DNA from: Celoporthe dispersa
Lineage: Eukaryota; Ascomycota; Sordariomycetes; Diaporthales; Cryphonectriaceae
Length of the DNA: 64,000 bases
Reading direction: 5' to 3'
Assembly: GCA_016584495.1 (NCBI GenBank)
Contig: WAID01000009.1
Coordinates: 1,178,001 to 1,242,000 of the forward strand
Positions 57,525-64,000 of this stretch are shown in pieces (within the stretch, counting starts at the first letter, position 1; each line of letters begins with the position of its first letter). The notes below the pieces were generated by a model. It saw only the letters and a list, made by a program, of their open reading frames with translations. It searched no databases and was not told the origin of the DNA. A program made the position numbers and the translations under genes.

Positions 57525-59394
57525 CTAGGAGACCTCCTCGACCACCTCGACCAGCGGGCGTGGGCCGTGGCGGAATCCGGGAGGGAGGGCGACGGGTTTG
57601 GCGAACAGGGTGCCCAAGGGACTGGCGAGGACCTCCTTAGGGACAGAGATGGAATTGCCCTGGAGGGTGCTTCGCCAGCGGATCATGGTGGGGTTGCGCT
57701 GAGCCATCTCATCCTCGAGCTGGTCTTCGCCAATGGCAGAGAGACCCTTGCGGTTGGTCTTGCCAGCCTGCTTCTTGAGAAGCTTGTTGATGGTCTCTTG
57801 CTGTTCGCAGGAAGGAGTGTCAGACATGTCGGAGGAACCAGAGGAGGAATCATCAGTGAAGTGATTGTCAGGGACAGCTGTGGTGTTCTTGAGGAATTCG
57901 GCCACCAGTGAGTTGGGCTGATAGGAAAGCTCAGGGTCGTCCCCAGAGTCCTCAGAGAACTCCTCAGGAGTGGTGTGCTTGGGGTGGTGGTTGGACATGG
58001 CTGTTGTGTTTTGGAAATTGGAGTAGAGCAATGCTTTGTAGGATTCGAGGTTTGATGATTTTTGTGTGGTTGTTGAGTGGTAATGCAAAGGTGAGAAGAG
58101 GTGAAGAGGGAGAAACACACACAGAGAGAGAGGGAGGGGGAGGGGGGGAGAGGAAGGGAGAGGAATCGAGAGAGCTTCAAGTCTAGCTTACCTTGACCTC
58201 CTCGTTGCGTTTTTCACTGAGGTTTCGTCGCCTGCGGGCCATCTCAGCACGACGCATGGCCTTCTCCTCCACAGTAAAGATCTTCTTGGCTTGGACCTCT
58301 GTGTCGATACAAGAATTAGCACAGCACTCCATCGACCTCACATGCTGCATTGCAGGGCACCACCAGAGAGCATCATCACACACCGTTTGACAGGGCCTGG
58401 TAGTGACTCTCGTCCAGGCCCTCGAAGCGGGCCCTCTGGCGCTGGGTCATGCGGGAAAGGTCGGGCGCCTCGCCCTGGCTGTCGTCGCTGTCGACGTCTG
58501 CAGGCTCAGGACCAGCTGTCACATCAGCCTCGGGCTCTCCCTCGGCGTCTTGGTCCTCCTCAACTTCTTCGCCCTCGGCATCCATGTCCTCGTCTTCGTC
58601 TCGCCTTCAGCGTCCTCGTCCCCGAGATTCATAGCCTCATCATCGCTGTCGAGGTCGCTAAGCTCATCGTCGTCCGAGTTCTCCGCGCCGATGGCAGCAG
58701 ACTGACCGGCGGCCTTCTTAGGGGTGACCTGCTTGGTCTTCTTGGTGGACGGCGAGGCCTTGACGGGCTTAGAGATCTTGATGGCGGGAGTGGGCTGGAC
58801 CTCGTAGTCCTCTTCGCCCTCAGCATCCTCATCATCGTCATCCTCGCCCTCGGCATCGATATCCATGTCGTCGGCCTCAGCATCGTCGTCATCCTCCTCC
58901 TCTGGGCTTAGTCCCGTTTCGTCATCATCCTCGGCGTCCACATCCCCAGCAGGAGCACCGACCTGAGCATGTGTGGTCAGAGGCCATCTGACACCTACGT
59001 GCGGCTTATATTCGAGAGTTGTTGGGTTAGAGTCACGACATACCTGGATCTCGTCCTCACCCTCGTCATCATCGTCGTCACTGTCGGAGTCGTCGACCAC
59101 ATAGCTCTTCTTGTTGCCTCGGGTGGAACGCTTAGGGACAGAGTCACTGCTGACGGAGATGCTGGAGCCGTTCTTGCTGCCGGTCGCCTGGCGAAGCTTA
59201 TTGGCCGGCAGCTTGACAGTCAGATAGGTGTGATCCTTGTCGTCCATGCCGCCGCGAGAGACGGAGGCCAGACCCTTGGGATCACCCGAGCGGCGAGAGC
59301 GCGAGGATGACATGGTGTTGTTATCTCTGTCTGCCATGTCAGTGATTGCGACGGACGCCTTTTGGGCCGCCGAGCGGCGGGGTCTCGAAGACAT
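57525..59394 (-). CDS. IES2: INO80 chromatin-remodelling complex subunit Ies2 (PAPA-1 domain), about 437 aa, one apparent frameshift
   Basis: Four exons: 59394-59044, 58962-58384, 58298-58192 and 57800-57525. Introns are 81, 85 and 391 bp. The 81-bp one is in frame and stop-free but has clear GTATGT and TGCTCAG signals. The N-terminal two-thirds is acidic and disordered (long Asp/Glu runs). The C-terminal part is the PAPA-1/Ies2 signature: MTQRQRARFEGLDESHYQAL, then EVQAKKIFTVEEKAMRRAEM, ARRRRNLSEKRNEE, QETINKLLKKQAGKTNRKG and NPTMIRWRSTLQG. Ies2 stimulates Ino80 ATPase and nucleosome sliding in the nucleus. One base is missing near 58600 (joins the acidic tract to DMDAEGEEVEEDQDAEGE); restored, the gene is 438 codons. 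The last intron is unusually long and contains an in-frame alternative start (see separate entry). Confidence 0.88.
57801..57998 (-). other. possible alternative first exon of IES2 inside its long last intron
   Basis: Within the 391-bp intron, ATG 57998 in a good fungal context (CAACAGCCATGTCC), preceded by a CT-rich tract (about 58100-58180), opens 66 codons. They are in frame with, and run without a stop into, exon 4. The peptide (MSNHHPKHTTPEEFSEDSGD onwards, ending SDMSDTPSCEQ) is acidic and protein-like. It could give a 157-aa isoform carrying only the TINKLLKKQ C-terminal part of Ies2. It could equally be ordinary intron sequence. Confidence 0.35.
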
Positions 59395-61811
59395 GATGAC
59401 GGATGTGTGGAAGCGTGTCTTGGGTTCTTCAGATTGAGCCTCGTAGAGGGGAGAGGCTGCGTTTCTAAAGGATGCGACGGACGATGATGGGATTACGTGT
59501 TTCTTGATGTGAAGGAGGAAGGTGAAGAAAAAAAAGAGAGACAATTGAGGTATGAGGAATCCTCGTTTGGGAAAAGATGACGGCGTTAGGTTGGATGGGT
59601 CACACAGTCAGCCGGTGTTGGGGGGAACAGGAAAACGATTAGCCACGCCGCTCAATACCAGCAGCCCCCAGCCAGCGAGCGAGGTTGAGGGTCAAACAAA
59701 GTAAGCTCTCCTCCAGCTGGGGAGGCTTTCTGGCAGGTGGCAGGCAAATGCGGGTGAAATGACGGATGCGAGGTGACACCGGCGTGGATAAATCGGCTTG
59801 TTCCTGCAGGCAAGGCCGAGAATGGGGCCCAGCAAGTCAAGGGAGGGCTCCGGAGGCAGCGACCAAAAACGGCACACAGGCTAGCTGGGATACTCGGTCG
59901 CCGGCGATGTCATTCGCAGGTTGGTGCAGGGAGGGCGGGCAGTTCGGCTCGGAGCAGCTGGGCGCAGGGTCCAGGCTCAGGTCCAAGATGCAACATGCAA
60001 GATGCGAGTTTGTGGCCGGATGGAATGGTGGGTTCTTTTAGGTGTGGTGACGGGCCGGCTGGACTAGCCTGTTTTTCTCCTTTTTTTCTTTTTACCTCCC
60101 TCTGGATGGTCTTTTGTGTATGTGTGTGTGTGTGTGTGTTTTGTCTTTGTTGGTGAAAAAGATGGGGGGTTTGTTCAAAGTGAGCCTTTTGATTCCTCAC
60201 GCCACCGTTCCTTGCTGCCACGATGACGGATGGGCTCATACAACAACAACAACAACAGCTTGGCTGCCCACCAGATGGAAGAGAGAGGCCCAGGCGAACC
60301 GTGTATCTGATCTGTAGCTGGTTTGCGCCAGTACTGCCTGTTCAGGAAGGCCTGTCCAGCCAATGCTTGGACACGCAGTCAGGTAGCTTCGAAGCGGCCC
60401 CCCTCCCCCCTAACCTTGGTAATCTCGAGTTCCGTCTTGGAAAGCTGATGCTTCATCTAACCAAGACGAGAGAGACCGCTGGCCCTGGATGAACAACGGG
60501 CAGACGAACGAGGCACACAAACCACACGATGATGGTGACGCTGGGATATCAATTGTCCAACAGTGGTGCTCAGATGCAACTTTGCATGTGTAGTGTGCAA
60601 GGGAAGGGAAGGAAGACAAGCAGATGGAAGAGGAGGGGTAAAGAGGATAGGCCGGAGGATACAAAACAACAACAGGAGGAAAAAAAAAGCCAATCTCACT
60701 TACCGACGAGTCACTGGATGAGCATGTACAACGTCGGGAATGGCGCGTCTCTGGCCGAAGAGGAGAAGACTGTAGATCCTTGGCTCGTGGGTGGGCGGTG
60801 GCTGGCTGTTCGGTCCGTCTTGTCTCTTAGAGATGCAATGTGAGACCAGACCGGTGGAATCAGAGATGCCTGTTGGGTGACTGGTGCTGCTGCAGGCAAG
60901 TCCCTCCCCGTCCAACAGCCCTGGTACGTACTGAATACCTCTTTGTTAGTTTTCTGCTACTGCTGTGTAGCTAATATTCGCAAGGAGTCCGCATGAGGCA
61001 GGCCAGGCTCGAGCAAAAAAACACAGCGTAGTAGAGACGCGATCCAAGCCCACCCTAAAGGCAACGTACCTGTTCAATAAAGGTACCCTCAGGGGATGCA
61101 CGCAAGGTAACGGGATACGACGCTGCTGCGCTTGAGGCGTCTGGAGGCAATCAGCCACTCGTGTCTGATAGGATGGATGTGCTCGTGCTGTGTGTTTAGG
61201 TCGCAGCCGAGAGCTGAGAGATTCGAGAATCCTCCCGTCTGCCGTCTGCCGTCGCTCGTTCGCCTGTCGATCCTCCTCTGCTGCGGGTGGAGAGGGCTGA
61301 GTGGTCAGGCCTGGCCCTTCTACCGTTATGGAACAGTGGGGATTTTTTCTTTCCCTGCAGCCGCCGCGAGGTAATCCGGAGCCCGACCAAACGTCACACC
61401 GGGTTTAGAATTGGTGAGGATGATTCGTTGGAGGAGAGAAACCTTGAGAGTGTTTGAGACAACGACCGTTTTCTTCCCTCGTGTTGGTGCGAAACTGGTT
61501 TCTGCCTCCTTCTCCCTGGATGGACTTCTTTCCTAGCAAGGGTTGAAAGATGCTTAAGGTTCTGGTCTGAGGGTTATCATGTACTATGTAGATGTACCTT
61601 GGTATATGGTCCGTGCACCAGCACTCTTCAGCCGAGGTTCACAAGCTTGCCGGCCGGGCTACCACCTCAGTACCTCCTTCCACTTCTTCCTCCCTATCTT
61701 GACTCTTTCCTGTCTCTCTCCCTAACAAAGCTCACTATTTTGACCCTCTGGCCTCTCTTTTATGTTCTGATGAGCTGTGGCCAGGAGACCAAACAAAGAC
61801 ACTAAGAAAAG
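59395..61811. other. 2.4-kb gene-free spacer between divergent IES2 and peroxin genes
   Basis: Should hold both promoters. Contains a TG repeat at 60117-60139, an ACA repeat at 60240-60256 and T/C-rich sequence at 61650-61750 directly upstream of the peroxin ATG. Frames of about 80-127 codons overlap without motifs. Confidence 0.45.
60117..60139. repeat. TG dinucleotide microsatellite
   Basis: About 11 TG units in the IES2-peroxin intergenic region. Confidence 0.8.
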
Positions 61812-62905
61812 ATGGGAGGCTCAGGCGAGGAGGACAAGGAAGCTGCCCTGGTCCCGTCATGGCAGCAAGCAGCCACTCAGCAGACCGATGATGCGAGCAC
61901 TCTGGAACAGGCAAGGAGATTCTTACAAGATGAGACAGTACGGGATGCAAGCAGGGAAAAGAAGATCGAGTTCCTGAGATCCAAAGGCCTGGAAGAAGCC
62001 GACATCCACAGACTCCTCGATGACGCGGGCGAGGCATCACCACAACCCTCGGTGATGACCACCACCACCGATTCACCACCATCCGAGACAACAAGCACTC
62101 CTCCCTCCGACAGCAGCAGTATAACAACACAACAATTTCACCCAGAGACCAAGACAGATCACGCACCAATAATCACCTATCCCGAGTTTCTCACCAAACC
62201 CCTTAAGCCTCCCCCCTTGATCACCGCCTCCGGCCTCCTCAACTCCCTCGGCCTGGTGGCCGGCTTCTCGACGCTCGTCTACGGCGCCACAAGACACCTC
62301 GTCAGCCCCATGGTCGAGACGCTCACCGAGGCGCGGGTGGACTTCCACCAAAACGCCAACAAGAACCTGACCCGCCTCGTCGAGAAGCTCGAGCAGACCG
62401 TGTCCGAGATCCCTGCGGCTTACCACTCCGCCGGGAAGTCTGTCGGCCCCAGCGCGGACAAGGCGGGCGATGACGACGACGACGACAGCAGCAGCTACGA
62501 TGACCCGTCCGAGCTGTTCCATCGCGACATCGGCGTGCAAACATCCCCACCGCCCTCCGTACCCCCCTCGTCGCCCGGCCCCTCGCCCACAGCTCCACAC
62601 ACGCCGAGCAGACGCAGCACCAGGCCGACCGGCTCGCGCGGCTGGGCGTCTCCGTGCGCAGCCTGACGACAGATGTCATACAGCAGGCCGAGGACATGGC
62701 CGAGACGAAGAGTGTGCTGGATCAGTTCGGGTCAGACCTGCACACGCTGACGTATCCACCCGCGTCGTTCGGGGCCGGAAGCAATTATCTATACGGCGCG
62801 GTGCGGAGCGAGCCGGATGACGAGATCAAGAGGGTCAAGACCAATATCAGGGGCGTTAAGGGAGTGTTGTTGAGCACAAGGAGTTTTCCAGCCTCAACTA
62901 GGTGA
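61812..62905 (+). CDS. PEX33: Pex14/17-type peroxin (PEX33-like), about 364 aa, one apparent frameshift
   Basis: Peroxisomal membrane docking factor. Starts at ATG 61812 after a pyrimidine-rich leader. Residues about 29-72 match the Pex14 N-terminal domain that binds Pex5: LEQARRFLQDETVRDASREK, then KIEFLRSKGLEEADIHRLL. A Ser/Thr/Pro linker leads to IITYPEFLTKPLKPPPL and a hydrophobic segment (SGLLNSLGLVAGFSTLVYGA, about 138-157). A coiled-coil region (NKNLTRLVEKLEQTVSEI) and SELFHRDIGVQT follow, which I associate with the Pex14/17 (PEX33) branch of filamentous fungi rather than canonical Pex14. One base is missing, best at the C6 run 62562-62567. Past it the frame gives THAEQTQHQADRLARLG and a conserved end (IRGVKGVLLSTRSFP). 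Corrected length is 365 codons. The final AGGTGAGA could alternatively be a splice donor to an unseen short exon. Confidence 0.82.
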
Positions 62906-63716
62906 GAGGGCCAGTGATCTGAGATCACGATGGAGCTTGGGGCAAGCGGGAAATTGAGACCTCTGAAGGGCTGTGCTCCGGTTCCTTTGTACTCCTCACA
63001 CGAGGCAGGGTCTGCAACACACATATTATGAGAGAGCCCCTGGGAGATTCGAGAGAAAGTGGCCCTGTACAGCAAGACAAATGTGATGATGAAGCTATCA
63101 ATGCGTATAACTCGATACCCTTCCAGCCATGCTCCTGCTACGGTGCACGCTGATCTGCGAGAGCCATCATAGTGTATAGAGCGCAGAGCTATCATGACCG
63201 AGCCAGCCTTGATACTGAGGGTTCAATGCCTCTTGACATAGTACAACTTTATCATAGTCCGACCCCAATATTCTGGATCCGGTAGCCAGTAGCAGCACGA
63301 AACCCATTTGACATCCTCCCACCGTTGCAATCGGTACAACGTGCTCGCTTCGTCACTTCCCGACTTCAATGCGCTTCGCCGTCTAGCCGTACATTGTGAT
63401 GAACTGCCACCGCCTCCATACCTGTTTACTTGTCGATCCGAGAGGTAGTCATCATACACATGGTCAGCGGATGCGCTTCGTCAAAATTTCGTCCCCTTGT
63501 CCCCAAGTCTTGCCCATCCTCTGCCACGCTTACATACGTAGCAAAGGACCTGTCTAGCCATTCGTTGATGATGACACCATGTACACTTCTGAGTGTGGGA
63601 AGTTTCCGTGCCTGGACTTGTGGTCAAGAGACCACACGACTAATAGCCCACCATAGTGACGATGGCGTCTGCCCAAGTTGAACGTATATCGGGGTAGCCT
63701 TGTGACCACAAAGTGG
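62906..63716. other. intergenic region or undetermined
   Basis: Convergent 3' flanks of the peroxin gene and the edge gene. Frames such as 63223-63459 (-) and 63554-63841 (-) look like shadows of the edge gene or random ORFs. No supported feature. Confidence 0.4.
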
Positions 63717-64000
63717 TTATTTTCTGGCGGCCGACGACATGCTTCGGTCCGAAGTCGCCTCTGCCGGATCAATCCGCAGTCTATGAAAGATCTTGTCCCA
63801 GCTGTCGATGTCCACGTGCTCGAACTGGCGGCCCTCAGCAACCTGGTGCTGATACCATTCCATTGTCGGGGTGTAAGTGTAGATCATTTCCAGTGCATTC
63901 GGGTGTTGGAGCTTATTGACGCGTACGGCGTCGAATAGCTTGTTTGTGCACCTGGAAGTAAACCTAGGCTGGAGTGCTGCCGACCCGCGGGGTGGATGGA
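63717..64000 (-). CDS. C-terminal end of an unknown gene running off the right edge
   Basis: On the - strand one frame is open from the window edge (first full codon at 63998) to a TAA at 63719-63717, 93 codons with no start inside. The peptide is protein-like: KLFDAVRVNKLQHPNALEMI, YTYTPTMEWYQHQVAEGRQF, EHVDIDSWDKIFHRLRIDP, ending SMSSAARK. The aromatic-rich, helical composition and absence of stops support coding. An acceptor-like CAG near 63952 means part of the outermost sequence could be intron. The 5' part lies outside the window; the family is not recognised. Confidence 0.55.
   Translation of the reverse strand, partial: HPPRGSAALQPRFTSRCTNKLFDAVRVNKLQHPNALEMIYTYTPTMEWYQHQVAEGRQFEHVDIDSWDKIFHRLRIDPAEATSDRSMSSAARK

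Noticed and set aside
58963..59043. Retaining the in-frame 81-bp segment of IES2 as coding
   Set aside because: It has textbook GTATGT and TGCTCAG ends with a CTGAC branch site, and its peptide (VCRDSNPTTLEYKPHVG) interrupts an otherwise purely acidic tract.
1..64000. tRNA, 5S rRNA, CRISPR or a secondary-metabolite cluster
   Set aside because: No GGTTCGANNCC B-box in a cloverleaf context, no rRNA-like block, no regularly spaced repeats, and no PKS, NRPS, terpene synthase or P450 genes.

Overview
The window is nuclear DNA from a filamentous ascomycete (Pezizomycotina, most likely a Sordariomycete). The evidence is: short GT-AG introns (about 47-100 bp) with CTGAC/CTAAC-like branch points; long pyrimidine-rich 5' regions; many microsatellites; and fungal gene families (GH15-CBM20 glucoamylase, Snu66, Ies2, a Pex14/17-type peroxin, a C2/SMP membrane protein, fungal NLR-like proteins). 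I see no bacterial operons, rRNA, tRNA, transposon ORF or CRISPR array.

Left half (1-34 kb): a conserved unknown (1396-2337 +); a BTB-domain protein (4787-6642 +); a secreted starch-binding glucoamylase (7526-9613 -); the tri-snRNP factor Snu66/SART1 (12434-14406 +), convergent with a 1,306-aa helical protein of unknown function (14936-18923 -); four small hypothetical proteins between 19.6 and 24.2 kb, one with a 14-nt first coding exon and one with a single membrane span; a Mug190/tricalbin-like C2 protein (25161-29019 -); and a conserved Ser/Pro-rich unknown (31140-32724 -). Long low-complexity spacers separate them.

The accessory core is 35.5-46.4 kb. It holds an intracellular ankyrin-subtilisin (S8) protein with an intact Asp/His/Ser triad, a 297-aa unknown, and, divergently oriented, a seven-exon 1,730-aa NLR-like protein. 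That protein joins an alpha/beta-hydrolase-like N-terminus, a NACHT-like domain with a broken Walker A, a long ankyrin array and a C-terminal ZZ-like Cys pair module. S8 and alpha/beta-hydrolase (SesB-like) modules are both known N-terminal effector types of fungal NLRs, so a self/non-self recognition or cell-death locus is my best inference for the window's unusual system. It is not proven.

Right part (48-64 kb): a huge AT-hook protein with an 81-bp tandem repeat (48105-52749 -); a gene-poor 4.8-kb stretch; the INO80 subunit Ies2 (57525-59394 -), which has a long last intron containing an in-frame alternative start; a Pex14/17-type peroxin (61812-62905 +); and the C-terminal end of an unknown gene running off the right edge (63717-64000 -).

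A striking feature of the raw sequence is that nine otherwise conserved genes carry about 14 single-base frameshifts, many at A/T or G/C runs. Correcting each by one base makes every gene length a multiple of three. I read these as assembly or sequencing errors rather than pseudogenes. Several genes below are therefore described as one gene spanning two or more reading frames.
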